Source: Apostichopus japonicus (Eukaryota > Echinodermata > Holothuroidea > Aspidochirotida > Stichopodidae). From it: a stretch of DNA of 64,000 nt. The stretch lies in contig NC_092575.1 in NCBI RefSeq assembly GCF_037975245.1, positions 27,689,841-27,753,840 on the forward strand. The letters are read 5' to 3'. Shown here one piece after another: positions 1 to 35,700 of the stretch (position 1 is the stretch's first letter; each line of letters opens with the position of its first letter). The position numbers and the translations under genes are program-made. The notes under the pieces are model-generated. The model did not search any database and was not told the origin of the DNA. It worked only from the letters and a program-made list of their open reading frames with translations.

Positions 1-1848
1 GTTGAGAGTGGAATGGGGTTTAGAGTGGAATGGGATTGAGAGTGGAATGGGGTTGAGTGTGGAATAGGGTTGAGAGTGGAATAGGGTTGAGAGTGGAATG
101 GGTTTGAGTGTGGAATGGGGTGGAGAGTGGAATGGGATTGAGTGTGGAATGGGGTGGAGAGTGGAATAGGGTTGAGAGTGGAATTTGTTTGAGTGTGGAA
201 TGGGGTTGAGAGTGGAATGGGGTTGAGTGTGGAATGGGGTTGAGTGTGGAATGGGGTTGAGTGTGGAATGGGGTTGAGAGTGGAATGGGGTGGAGAGTGG
301 AACAGGGTGGAGAGTGGAATAGGGTGGAGAGTGGAATGGGTTCGAGTGTGGAATGGGGTGGAGAGTGGAATGGGTTCGAGTGTGGAATGGGGTGGAGAGT
401 GGAATAGGGTGGAGAGTGGAATGGGTTCGAGTGTGGAATGGGGTGGAAAGTGGAATGGGGTGGAGAGTGGAACAGGGTTGAGTGTGGAATGGGGTTGAGT
501 GAACGGGGTGGCGAGTGGAACAGGGTTGGAGTGTGGAACGGGGTTGGAGTGGAACGGGGTTGAGTGTGGAACGGGGTTGAGTGTGGAATGGGGTTGAGTG
601 TGGAATGGGGTTGAGTGTGGAATGGGGTTGAGTGTGGCATGGGGTTGAGTGTGGAATGGGGTTGAGTGTGGAATGGGGTTGAGTGTGGAATGGGGTTGAG
701 TGTGGAATGGGGTGGAGAGTGGAATGGGGTCGTGAGTGGAATGGGGTCGTGAGTGGAATGGGGTGGAGAGTGGAATGGGTTGGAGAGTGGAATGGGTTCG
801 AGTGTGGAATGAGGTGGAGAGTGGAACGGGGTGGAGAGTGGAACGGGGTTGAGTGTGGAACGGGGTTGAGTGTGGAACGGGTTTGAGTGTGGAACGGGTT
901 TGAGTGTGGAACGGGGTTTGAGTGTGGAACGGGGTTCGAGTGGAATGGGGTTCGAGTGTGGAATGGGGTTCGAGTGTGGAATGGGGTTGAGTGTGGAATG
1001 GGGTTGAGTGTGGAATGGGGTGGAGAGTGGAATGGGGTCGAGAGTGGAATGGGGTCGAGTGTGGAATGGGGTCGAGAGTGGATTGGGGTCGAGAGTGGAT
1101 TGGGGTCGAGAGTGGATTGGGGTCGAGAGTGGAATGGGGTCGAGAGTGAAATGGGGTCGAGTGTGGAATGGGGTCGAGTGTGGAATGGGGTCGAGTGTGG
1201 AATGGGGTCGAGAGTGGAATGGGGTGGAGAGTGGATTGGGTTCGAGTGTGGAATGGGTTCGAGTGTGGAATGGGTTCGAGAGTGGAATGGGTTCGAGAGT
1301 GGAATGGGTTCGAGAGTGGAATGGGTTCGAGAGTGGAATGGGGTCGAGAGTGGAATGGGGTCGAGTGTGGAATGGGGTCGAGAGTGGAATGATGTTGAGT
1401 GTGGAATGGGATGGAGAGTGGAACGGGGTCGAGAGTGGAACGGGGTCGAGAGTGGAACGGGGTCGAGTGTGGAACGGGGTCGAGTGTGGAACGGGGTCGA
1501 GTGTGGAACGGGGTCGAGTGTGGAACGGGGTCGAGTGTGGAACGGGGTCGAGTGTGGAACGGGGTCGAGTGTGGAAGGGGGTCGAGTGTGGAACGGGGTC
1601 GAGTGTGGAAGGGGGTCGAGTGTGGAATGGGGTCGAGTGTGGAATGGGGTGGAGAGTGGAATCGGGTTGAGTGTGGAATGGGTTCGAGTGTGGAATGGGG
1701 TTGAGAGTGGATTGGGGCTGAGAGTGGAATGGGGTGGAGAGTGGAATGGGTTTGAGAGTGTGAATGGGGTTGAGAGTGGATTATGGTTTATAGTGGAATG
1801 GTGTTGAGAGTGGATTGGGGTTGAGAGTGGAATGGGTTGGAGAGTGAA
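1..1848. repeat. 17-bp GGAAT-type minisatellite
   Basis: More than 100 tandem copies of a unit close to GGTTGAGTGTGGAATGG run from the window edge to about 1848. The + strand has almost no C. Unit variants differ mainly at two places: GGAATGGGG versus GGAACGGGG, and GGTTGAG versus GGTCGAG or GGTGGAG. The C-containing variants cluster at about 1035-1640. Because 17 is not a multiple of 3 and the unit lacks stops in several frames, open frames of 200-306 codons appear on both strands; they repeat every 17 residues and are not genes. The array continues beyond the left edge. Confidence 0.97.
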
Positions 1849-2732
1849 TCAAGTTGTTAAATGTTCGTGCTCTATTACCTGTAGCTCGATCTTGGGTGAC
1901 TGTTCTTAAAAGATAATGCATCCCAATGAACAGCTCTTTAAAATGTCCAGTGCAATGGATATGTTTTGGATTTTGGAATGTTCTTACAAGGTTAGGTCTT
2001 TGGATTCCATATCTGACTCAACCATTCCACTAACCATCAGGCCACAGTAGCTTAGCAATTCTTAACAAATCAAGAAATCAGACTCCAGCCATTGTTTACC
2101 TATGAGGGAATGCTTTCACAACAGACAGTAATGCTTGGTGTTGTTACTCATTGATGCACATACTGTAGGAAATAGTTGGCATTCCATTGTATTGTACTCC
2201 TTATGTAAGTAAACTGAGGGAGTAGCTGGTTTCATGGGATGTTTCCATGAAGTTAACAGTACAAAGCAAAAAGCAAAAGATCCTTAGAAGTATGGACAGA
2301 AGCCTGAAAAGTCAACTTGTAAGGGAAGAGGTATTTAACGACAATGTCTAAGCACAAAGCCTACTATTGTTGTTGGTTGCAGTGTGTCAGAACATGGAGC
2401 TATTAACAAAATAGCTCTGTGGTCAGAACAACATGTATAGTAAGAAATGAAGTCAGTTAAATTTTAAACAAATATCAATGTAGCTTAGGCCTGCAATACT
2501 TTCACATCAGATGACATACACACAGGTCAAGGAACAGCCTTGTTTGTATACTATGTTCCAGACAGTATTTTTTATCGTCATGTAGCTGTTTTTAGGCTGG
2601 TTATTACTGTAGATGGCTGAAACAGAATGGGAACTCAGTAATATCAAGAAAAATACACAGTTAGTGAAATGATAAACAAACAAATAGCTTTACATAGTGA
2701 AAAGTGTCTCAAATGGTAAAAAGTTTAGGATA
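1849..2732. other. Non-coding spacer, nothing recognised
   Basis: AT-rich unique-looking sequence between two satellites. No ORF with recognisable protein similarity, no RNA gene and no clear transposon end was seen. Confidence 0.6.
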
Positions 2733-3187
2733 CAATGTATGCAGCTCCACATTGAGTTCACGCATTGCACTAAATCCACTCCTTGAATCCCATAGTACAT
2801 GATATGCAGCTCTGCATTGAGTAAAGCCATTGCACTAAATCCACCCCTTAATTCCATAGTACATGATAAGCAGCTCTGCATTGAGTTAAGCCATTGCACT
2901 AAATCCATCCCTTGAATCCCATAGTACATGATATGCAGCTCTGCATTGAGTTAAGGCATTGCACAAAATCTACAGTATCCATTGAATCCCATAGTACATG
3001 ATATGCAGCTCTGCATTGAGTTAAGGACTTGCACTAAATCCACTCCTTGAATCCCATAGTACATTATATGCAGCTCTGCATTGAGTTAAGGCATTGCACG
3101 AAACCATCCCTTGAATCCCATAGTACATGATATGCAGCTCTGCATTGAGTTTAGGGACTAAATCCACTCCTTGAATCCCATAGTATT
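2733..3187. repeat. ~65-bp tandem repeat, about 7 copies
   Basis: Units share the words CCCATAGTACATGATATG, CAGCTCTGCATTGAGTTA and GCATTGCACTAAATCCA in fixed order, with small indels between copies. The first copy is the most diverged and the last is shortened before 3187. A 79-codon open frame on the - strand here is only the repeat read through. Confidence 0.9.
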
Positions 3188-3456
3188 TGTATCAGCATTC
3201 TACTGTGTAGAGGTATCATGCTCCTTTGAGGGATTTGAAGATGGTGTCCAATGAGTCGTGGTGTTATTGATTGTCAATGCTCATGCATTCATGATATCAT
3301 ATACTTCACACAATGGGGGAATGAGTATTGCCAAACAGGTCACAACTCACAATTAATTCAAGGTAGAGGATATTATGTGTAATGAAGAGTAGTCGATTGC
3401 TTATTAATAAGAGTCACAGAAGTGTGTCAAAGGAGCTGTCGCATTTGACTAATTAC

Positions 3457-3808
3457 TGTGTTAGTGTATAAATTATGTGTTAAAGTATAAATTACGTGTT
3501 AAAAGTATTAATTACAGTATGTGTTAGTGTATAAATTATGTGTTAAAGTATAAATTATGTGTTAAAGTATAAATTATGTGTTAAAGTATAAATTATGTGT
3601 TAGTGTTTAAATTATGTGTTAAAGTATAAATTATGTGTTAAAGTATAAATTATGTGTTAAAGTATAAATTATGTGTTAAAGTATAAATTATGTGTTAGTG
3701 TATATAAATTATGTGTTAGTGTATATAAATTATGTGTTAGTGTACAGTATATAAATTATGTGTCAAAGTATAAATTATGTGTTAGTGTATAAATTATGTG
3801 TTAAAGTG
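3457..3808. repeat. 19-bp AT-rich tandem repeat
   Basis: About 18 units of AAATTATGTGTTAAAGTAT and variants such as TTAGTGTAT. Composition is nearly pure A/T with a GTGT core. Confidence 0.92.
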
Positions 3809-4272
3809 TTACGTTGTTCTTGTTGATCATCTAGATCAAGCAACATGGAATCATGTACATAGTCTGTTGAGCTACAGTAAAGCATTCCTTGTTCAGTACT
3901 TTGCTATGAAGTTAACATTGTCAAGTTGTATGCTTGGTTGTTTTCAGAAACATCCAGTTTGCATAAGTATCAGGAAGCTATCTTTTTCTTGCAGCATTGT
4001 CTCTGAATCTACATAAATATACTAAGGGGTTGCTCTTGCCAGAACAGATACTTTCTGGGAGTAGGACTGTCTTGAAGTTAAATGTATTTTGGCTGTTTTA
4101 AAATTTTGTGAAGTGTTTAAAAGCTTCCAGGAATAATTTAGTGTTCAAATTTTGTGTAGTATTTTCAAAGGGTCTGATTTTATTCTCCCATCGAATAATA
4201 CGTAGTTCATTTGTAGAAAACTGCAGTAGATCTTGACAACTTGACCATTTTACAATAGCATTTTGCTATGCG

Positions 4273-4408
4273 ATACTGGATAAATCATACCCTGAGCTTC
4301 TGTTAAATACTGGATAAATCATTCCCTGAGCTTCTGTTAAATACTGGATAAATCATTTCCTGAGCTTCTGTTAAATACTGGATAAATCATTCCCTGAGCT
4401 TCTGCTAA
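4273..4408. repeat. 34-bp tandem repeat, 4 copies
   Basis: Four almost identical units that begin ATACTGGATAAATCAT and end CTGAGCTTCTGTTAA start at 4273, 4307, 4341 and 4375. High identity suggests recent expansion. Confidence 0.93.
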
Positions 4409-6216
4409 ATGTCAAAGCTGATCTTTAATTTATTAATGATATGTGTGGGCATAGAGGAGACTTTTACCAGTACTTATTAACTAGTGTCTGGAAAAGGAAA
4501 ATTATGGCTGCATTGCTGACAGACTGAATGGACACTGAAAATCATTGATGATATAGTTGACATAAAGAAGAAAAAAACATAATAATCTGGGGAGCTGGAG
4601 GGTTGAACAGGTAGCCAGTGTTGGACATTCCAAACTACAGATACTTCAATGGACTGTTGTTACGATTAATAATGCTAGTGGCACAGCACAAGAGAAGTTC
4701 TAATCTTTTATATGCTACTGTAAACCAGGTGTAGTTGTTGTACACAAAGATAGAAAGTTGATCTACTACAAAACATTCAATTGCAGCTATAAAAGCAACT
4801 CTTTTGAGTGGATTCTATACTGTAGTAAATAAGCAGCCACAAGAGGATCAATGAGTGTTGTAGGCATCTGTGTAGGTGCAGTAGTATGGATGTGTATAGT
4901 AGGATAATATATAGAGATCAGTGTTGGACTTTGTATAGCTATTAACCACCAAGGGCACTAAAAGAAAGAGAAATACTACAAAAGCACACATAAATACTAC
5001 TAAGTTATTTTCTGAGCTTGGTTTATCTGTGGCTGAATGGAAGCGAGTGGGGATATTTTACAAGTTTCGGTTCAAACAGCTGTTATTTATTGCTCGCAGT
5101 CATGGCTGTGGGGTGGTTGTTCAAATGCATTGATGGCTTTAGGCAGAAACTTAGATTCTTATGTTATAGTTCTACTAAATTGAGTTATATATCCTTTTGA
5201 GGTTCCTGCTAGCTAGTAATTTGGTAAATTCTTTATTCCATTTCTTTTTATAAAAAGACTGACTCATACATACACATAGAGCTTGTTGCAGGCCTATAGT
5301 AATTCAGATTCCAAACATAATAGGATAAAGGCCTGATATGTGTGACTAAACCCTAACAGTGTTAAAGCAATACAAGGAATCAATTTAAACAGGATTGTAG
5401 ATAATAAGCCAACTTCTGAGAGTTGAGGTTCTTTATGTTGGTGACTTAGTTTGAAGTGGTGTTGTTTTTGAGGCTTATTGGTCAAACATGATGTACTTGT
5501 TCGACAAGTGTAAAATGTTGATATTTAGCAGGCAGGGATAGCTAGTGCTGTACTGTACAGTAGATACAGTGCAAATGATCTGTACGTCCAGACCTACTGT
5601 ATATAGAAGGAAGTTAAATGAACAGAGACCAATCCTTGATAATGGTCTACAGACCTTGTTTTTATAAGGCTGATATTTTGATTCCAATCACTGGTTTGAT
5701 TGTTTTGTTAGAAGCCATTAATATTTTGTTTAAAAACATATTATGACCACTTGCCTTGCTTGTTTTCTGAACACTGAAAAAAATGAAAAATTGAATCCAG
5801 GAAAGGTTGATTGGCTTAGTTTTAGACTGTATGATTTGTTAGGATATGTACATGGCTATTCTTCTGCATTACTTTCTTGGCTTCAAACTTACATTTGAAC
5901 AACTGTACTTAACAATACATTCTCCTTTATTTCCACCAAAGTATGTCTATTTATAGTTTAATAGTTGAACGGTCTCCATTCTACTGTATACAATGTATAG
6001 TATGAAGACATCACATGCACCAAATCAGCTCTCACCCAAATTCTGGTGGAATTTTACGAAAGAGAGACTCACAAAATGGACGATAATGAAGAAAATGAGA
6101 GGACTGTTGATTTTACTCTTTGTTCTGTCAACGAGCAGTTAACTTGATAAATGTCAAAATTCTACTATTTACTTCAAATTCATGCATGACATATTTGTTT
6201 ACGTTTCTCCTTGCAG
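4409..6216. other. Non-coding region upstream of LIS1 ATG exon
   Basis: No coding exon was recognised. The 5' untranslated exon(s) and promoter of LIS1 must lie here, farther left, or before the window, because the ATG exon seems to begin at a splice acceptor at 6215-6216. No TATA box or clear promoter could be assigned by eye. Confidence 0.5.
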
Positions 6217-6394
6217 GAAGTCAGGATGAAGTAAGAATTTTCAGCCAGGATTCAAGAGGTATCCCAGACTGACCATGAGTTTATGATTGAATATTCAGTA
6301 ATCAAACCCAAACGAGAGTTGTGACTAGCAGAAATACTAACAAATTTTACCAACATCTTGATAATTATACGTTTAACTGCACAAAGGAAGCAAC
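6217..6394 (+). promoter_or_regulatory. PAFAH1B1: Probable 5' UTR part of the LIS1 ATG exon
   Basis: A pyrimidine-rich run ending TTGCAG at 6211-6216 looks like a splice acceptor, so transcribed sequence may start at 6217. Short upstream ORFs precede the true start: ATG-AAG-TAA at 6227, and two more short frames near 6275-6330. The true ATG has A at -3 and G at +4 (CAACATGG). The acceptor choice is inferred; a transcript would settle it. Confidence 0.5.
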
Positions 6395-28696
<22,302 letters not shown>

Positions 28697-29760
28697 TGAC
28701 CAAGATTATGAGTCTGTCATGTCCGCTGCCTCACTGGAATCGTGGCTGTTTTGTTTCAATCCGCAGCTTGTGAAAAAAAAAAAACTCATGTATTTGCTTG
28801 TGTGAAACAACTGAGAATTTGTTTTTAATTTTTCATTTGTGGGCATTTTGTTGCTTTTGAAGAATGGTGCACAACAAAAGACACTGGATTATTTTGCCAG
28901 AAATCGCGACGATGGGGACTGGTTGTTTACGTAGGAATTCACGGACAGACGGGTCACCCACTGCTACGCCATGTCAAAGAAAAATAATGGAGCATCAGAC
29001 CGTCCCAAAGATTGTATGTGAATCCAAACAGCTCTCAAGGCTTCGCGTTAGTCTCGGATATCATCATCTCGGTGTCTTCTGTTGAACTCCTCTGTTTCTA
29101 CTCCCTGGTGTAGACGTGCAGTCAACATGCTCCTCCTCCTCATCCCTGCTGTATGTTCAAATTTATTTAAATGTCCAACCTGTCAATGATGTTTGTCTAA
29201 TGGTACTCTGGAGCATTCCTCCCCCCCCCCCCCCCAGCTGGTCTTTACAGTGAAAGTGACATATATGTTTACAAGAGGTCTTGCCATTGATGGTTTAATT
29301 AGGATGGTACTGTGAAACCACCTGCTGATGTGTTTTATTAGACTGCATAGATTTGATGGCCCATTTCACCATAGGGTTCATCACGACCAACTCAGTCATG
29401 TCATACCTTTGAAATATAAAAAAGGAAAAAGAAAAACCATCAGAAATGTGATATTAATATGTAGAGGCTCAGAGGTTACATGGTTTTGGTTAGCAAACTG
29501 TTTATCGCTTTTCTTTCATAACTCTGTAGGTCAAAGGTGAAATAGAACCTGTCCTTCAAGTGAATATTGGTTGGTTACTTCAAAAACTAGGTCAAGAATT
29601 TTCATTTGCTATAAGATAATTTGATAATAATCTGATATCCCATCCATACCATTCATTGCTATTCCACAAGTCCAGGTCTTTGAAAGGGTACTAGTTACTC
29701 TTCTTTGTCCATATTTCCATCTCCTCACCCCCCCCCCCCCCCCCCAACAAAAATAATAAA
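28697..29760 (+). other. PAFAH1B1: Likely LIS1 3' UTR, proximal part
   Basis: Follows the TGA stop. It contains an A10 run, two poly-C tracts (about 29220-29236 and 29729-29745) and an AATAAA at 29755-29760 that could serve as a first poly(A) signal. A 73-codon open frame at 28864-29085 has no recognised family. Confidence 0.5.
29755..29760 (+). terminator. PAFAH1B1: Candidate LIS1 poly(A) signal
   Basis: AATAAA about 1.06 kb after the LIS1 stop, followed by T-rich sequence. Longer 3' ends are possible because the composition typical of this strand continues to about 37 kb. Confidence 0.35.
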
Positions 29761-32700
29761 TTTGCAATATTTTTCAGGAATGATTTGAGGTTATAAGGGT
29801 TACAAAACATTCTAAAATGAAGTGAATAAGATATTTTGAAAAGTTACCATTTACTGGATCTCCTCTAGTCGCTGTAATATATAATATGCACTTCTCGGTT
29901 TCTCTGGAACGTGGACCAACTTGCGAGTTTATTTCATCACAACTATAAAACAATCAATCGTTTGTGGAAAGAATTTGCTTTTACGTCTATGTTATTTGAC
30001 AGTAGAGAAAGAATCTGAAACATGAGGGTCATGGAAGAGCTGATGAGGAACCGTTAGAGTTTGTCAAGCTAAACAGTCTGACAGTGTAATGGTTGAAACT
30101 ACTGTGGAACTGTTGGTATGGTTTTACATTTCTACAGGGTATGGAAACTCCCCCCTCCCCCCCCTCCTCCTCCACGTGCTCCACCTCCAAAACTGAAACT
30201 TGTCCTAAACGGAGTCTCAATCAAACATTGGTGTATTTATAATTCTGTCAGTGCCACCCAACAATACCTGATATATGGTTTGATGATACTGACAGAGTTA
30301 TAGGGAAATGCTACTGTATGAGACTTGCCACGAACAGTTCACTTTACAGCACAAACAATTTGTGGATCAAGTAGACCAGGTTTATATTTCTCTCCACCAT
30401 CCTGCGCCCAAAGATATTTATGTAGCATTTTGGGCCACTTTATCTCACATTTGAAGACTATTTACATAACATCGTTGAAGTACAGGTCATATATTTCTTA
30501 AGCTATTTATCCCATTTTACATTCCTTTAAATATTGGTGAATCTTGCTGAATGCTGGTTTAAATACTCCATTTTGATGGATAATATTGAGTGAGAAATAC
30601 TGTTTCACCTAGATATATCATTTGTTATATCCTATGGAGGTGTAGAACTCAGTAGAAGAACTAAACCATGGACTATCATGTTACATCATAGATGATACAA
30701 CATTGCTACTTAGTGTAGATGTAAAACATTGTCCAGAGTTTGACAGGATTGTCATGAGAATGAGAACACTGAACTGAGAGATTGGGATTTGTCAGCCAAC
30801 CTCTCAAATTTCAGTGAAAGAGTGATGGAGATAAATTGTTTACTTCATACGATACATATTCCAAGGCACCAAATTATTTTAGGAGATTGTAAACAAACAT
30901 AGGAAAGGATTCTTTGTAAAGGAAACAAATGCCCTACACTGTGAGATAATCAATTTTTCCCTCCATTGTAGTTTATAGGTTGTGAGACTACTTTTCAGTT
31001 GATTTTCAAACATTTGTATGAAAGTAGTCTTTGCATCGCTTTCAGAGGAATGTTGATTGGCAAATGACATATTTGATCTATGGTTTGGCATTATGTAAAG
31101 ACATGATGATGGAATATGAAACTAGGGAATTCCTAGAGTGTCCAAACCTGATGGAAATTCCTTTTGATGTCTTCAATCTGTTAGTTGCATGTCAGAGTGT
31201 TACAGTATGTTTAGGGGGAACTACCAGGTATGACACAAGTAGGGTGCTATGTTTTTCAGAGCTTCAAATGTCTCTTTTATCAATGTACAAAAAACTGTTC
31301 TTGTAAGTAACATAACGCATGCAAGTAAACTCATATCGTATTTTGTAGCAATGACATTTAACTTAAACTTTTTTTTATTTCCAGTTTTTTTTAAGGGTTT
31401 GCCATCCTGCCTATCTCAAGTTCACTTTTACTTTAGTCATGTCAACATTTGCCTTTGAACTCTGTTATACACAGGAGATCCTGGTAACATATACCCCTCA
31501 TTTCATGTTTATTTTTAAGTTAGAAATACTTTTTCGCTTCTGGTGATCGGGTCTTACACGTTATGTCAGCTTTTTCCAAAAGTAATTGAAATTTGCTCTT
31601 CCAGTTGTATTATGTAAAGCTAGTTTTGTTTTATAGTTGGCATAAAACTCCTTTAAATGCTTGCTCTTGATTGGTTTATACCATACAAAACCCAACATTG
31701 TATTAGTATCCATAATCCTAACTCACAAGTTAATGCTTAAGTCAATTAATTCTTCTAATTAAAAAAATAATTATAAATCTTGGGTTAAATCATGACAAGC
31801 TGTTTTTGTGAGAAGATGTAAGAACCCCTTAAAACATAAGACACATGAGATGCTTGGGTTCATTCTATTTGTCTGAAACAAAGTATCCTGGCTTATTTCT
31901 GTGAATCAGGCAGCAATTGCAAGTATCAACTTCTTAATTGTAAATTATCAAACATGTCTTCTTTCAAGACGATGTTATCTTAAGTTTTTTTCTCTTTACA
32001 AATCAGTGGCTTAGTGGAACAGTTCCTGCTATGTGGTAGTTACAGAATATGGATTAGTCCACTCTTTCATCTGATAACTGCAGACACAATCCATCTGCAG
32101 TGACATGCTGGAAGTTGTTGCAACTGTCAACTCTCAAATCAGAATCAATTGATAAATGATAAATTGATGAATTGATTCATTTTTGAAATGATTCGTTAGA
32201 CCAATATAAACTATGAATTTTTGACACTTTCCTTGCACCTCTGTTGCAGTTGACTGTCAACATGTTGAGACTTTCAACATGTTGAGACTGTCAACAAGTT
32301 GAGACTGTCAACAAGTTGGTGATGTATGTCAACTTGTTGACAATTGAAGTATATTTCATATTCTGGATGGGGTTCCAGTACAGTATATGTATGGTCTTAT
32401 TTTCAGATGGATATTGACAAAATGGAATTGTAATTACTGTCCAAATGAAGTGGTTTTTGTCTGCTCTTCGTTATAGCTGAATTCTCAGTTAAAATATGTT
32501 TGTTTCGATACATGTTACGCTTAATGTGGTTGAAACACAGCCCTGTTGTTTATGTTAAATTGACCTTTAATCCAGTTTGAGTAAGGTTATGGTAAATTGA
32601 ATCTCTACTAGAGTGAGTTATTTAGGACTAGGTTCATTTTCTTTTGGGTTTCTCCCTGTCTTTGCAATTCATAATAAAAAAGAGTTATTTTTTGTACATA

Positions 32701-35700
32701 TGAATATTAAGTATTGCTTAAGATGAATATGCAAGCTTTATGGAGAAGGTGCCTCTGGTTTTATTCATGAGTTAGTGTTATTAATTAACCAATCAGTGGT
32801 GAAGTGAGTTGACAGAGGTCTTTGGTGTGGTCTATTCTCTGTTAGTATGATATTATAGCACATTTCTTCCATGTATGGTGACAAAGTAAATGATTATGTG
32901 ATATACAACTCTGTGGGTAATTTAGATGTCAGCGGTCTATGTAGAGAAAATGCTAGGTAATCGATAAGGTGTAATGCTAAGTGTTGAAATAAGCTATTAA
33001 CGGGCCACTCTCGTACCACCGGAAATCAATTTGATCTTGCTGTAAATTGTTGATGATACAGCAAGTTTGAAGCCATATTAGGCTTTCAGCTGTTATAAAT
33101 GTCTGTTTGAACTCCAAAGATTCAGTAATCTACTTGTCAGCTTCTAAATGTTACCCCTAACGGTTACTTTCCAGTCCTCTCTCTGTGTATACCTTTCAAG
33201 TATTATTCCTGGCCAATCCTACCCCCCTTTCTCTCCCCCCTCTTTCACTGTTCTACTGTGTTGTGTGTACATAGCATACATATATGTATTTATTGCAAAA
33301 CTGGCTTTCCTTAGGTGTGACCTCAATATGTATAGATAAACCTATAAGTGTTTATAGTAGTGTTCTTGGTATCAGGTTTGGCTGAAAATTCGATCAATGT
33401 TGCCTACAGCTGCTATGAGGTTCTCAAACTTACATGTTTTTAAAAAGACTTGATGCAAAAAGTTTTGAAAAAACTAACATCAGAGATTGTATGCTCAATC
33501 TTCATTTGTAAAATCAGTGACGAAAAATGGTAAACTTTGCAAAATAATTACTTGTTTGATGTTAATGTTTGAAGACACCGTAACAAATATTTCTTTTCCT
33601 CATCGATGAGGTTTATCTTTCAGTTACCTGTGTCTTTTCACATTTGCTTTGATAGAGGGCGGTGTCTTGTCAATATACATATCAAAGAGCTATGTACTTT
33701 AAATGACAATAATTTGATGTAAGTAGCAGTGTGGTGAAATGATAAAAGCGTCCCTCACACACTTATTGATGTTGTGTGTGTGTTATGTATATAAATACTG
33801 TACACATACATGTACAGTGTTTAGCAATTCAAAGTTTTTGGTATATGATGGATATTCTTGTTCCTTCAGATAACCATCTACGGCAAAATCCTTTCTGGCA
33901 TAAAATACGAACAAACAAATATAAACAAACACAAGTATAACTATAGGTTTTCAATGACCATTAAAAGTAAGCACAATATTTAATAGTCTGTTTGCAGATA
34001 TCATTTTACTTCCATCCTTATAACACAATATTTCCGTTTGTTTTCTCATTTTTAACAGGAAAAGATGAACTTTATATTTGTGATTACCATATCAGTAAGA
34101 AGAGTAGTCCTATAGAAAGTATATTACTGGTCTTTCTATTTAAAGATTAGTCAAGTCTTTAAGAGAGTTGCAAATGGTTGAAAAATGAATACAAAACCAG
34201 AGCAGCCTTGCATAGAATGGTTTGAGATATTTATTGAGGTGTATTGTAAAGTAGGCTGTTAGGGAGTGGTATAGGATGAACTCGTATATAGTAAATCCAT
34301 GCTGATAGCGGGATTTATGCTGATATAAAGAAAACAATCTTTTTGTGAAGGTTAAGAGTAAACTTTAACTTATTACAGTCCTTATCTCAATTGTTGACAT
34401 CAAATATTAAAATTCTTCAAAGGTGGCTAAGATGATAACACTCAGTTGGTATACTAGGTATTCATGCTTTATTCTCATACCGATGGGAAGGTCGTCCGGC
34501 CTAAAACAAGTATTCTGAAAATACCAGGTATACTTGCCCTAATAGCTTGTATTGTTCAATACTGGCATTGGTATTCATACCAATTGATATACCATATCAG
34601 TGAAACCCATGTAATGTTTAGATAACCATTGAACATGACAGTAGTTGCCATGGTAATGCTTGATTCAAGTATGAGAGAAGCAGACTGATTGGTTTAATAG
34701 GAAGGCAGCAAACAAGCAGGTAATCAGTTGAACAAGGAATGATGAGGATCAAGTTGACATTTTTAAACAACTCAAAGATGGTGAAGTGGAATAACAGGAA
34801 GGGTACTTGAAGTGTACATACAAGGAAGGGAGGGGGGTGGGTGGGGGGTTCAAATGTAGTTGTCCTTGGATGGTGCGAGAAGGGGACAGAAGGCACAAAT
34901 GTCTTTAATACGATCAACAGTGATTGATCAATCTATCTTCTATCTTTTATGGTGGTTGAAAAATGTCTAAGGACTTCTAAGATGTTTGGTTATTAAAGTA
35001 TGCATGAATTTGTAAAACTATCAAGTTGCAATTTGTTCTGTGATGTAGTCATGGTGTCACCTAGCAACCGGTGAGACAGATGTAAATGTGCTATTTTTTA
35101 TGTAAATAACAAATATTTATTTGGTAGATTTGCTGAGGTTTACTAACACAAAGTCATTGGGAGTGATCTACTAGGTCTTCATATATCATTACTAGTTGAA
35201 AATGTAAAAGCTCAAGAGAAAGGGACGAAGAAATATGATCTCGCTCGTGTCATACAAGGAATCCTCACATTCCTCTGGGACTACATTTACCATTCATGTC
35301 TCACTTATGGCACAAAATGTCACAATTTGAGTGAAATATTTCAGTTTTGTTACCAAGGTTCATTCCTTAGGGTTTTCCGTTCCATCAATGTTTTTGGAAG
35401 GTCATGTACAAACCCAAAAGGCTAATCAAAACATGAGCCAAGCAACTGGCTAGTTAGTTAGCTTGGTAAAATGGTCAGGCTTGGTTCATGTGTGATGGTT
35501 AAACTCTGTTTCTATGGTAACAGTATATGTCTTTTCCCGTTATCATTGAGAATAGAATGCTTTTAAGTTCTATGGAAAATCTGTATATGTAACAAAAGGA
35601 AAAGGACTACCACAGTTCATATAAATGGAGACATACATTGTAAGGTTGACTATGTTTGCTTCAAATTTTAGCTAAATTACTAAATTTGCAAAGGAATACA

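Noticed and set aside
887-1807. 306-codon open frame, and several others of 67-220 codons in 1-1848
   Set aside because: They are the 17-bp minisatellite read through; all repeat every 17 residues and overlap in many frames.
6227-6235. Alternative LIS1 start (ATGAA joined straight to 10522)
   Set aside because: It keeps frame through a possible GTAAG at 6231, but would drop MVLSQRQ; the ATG at 6395 gives the conserved N-terminus.
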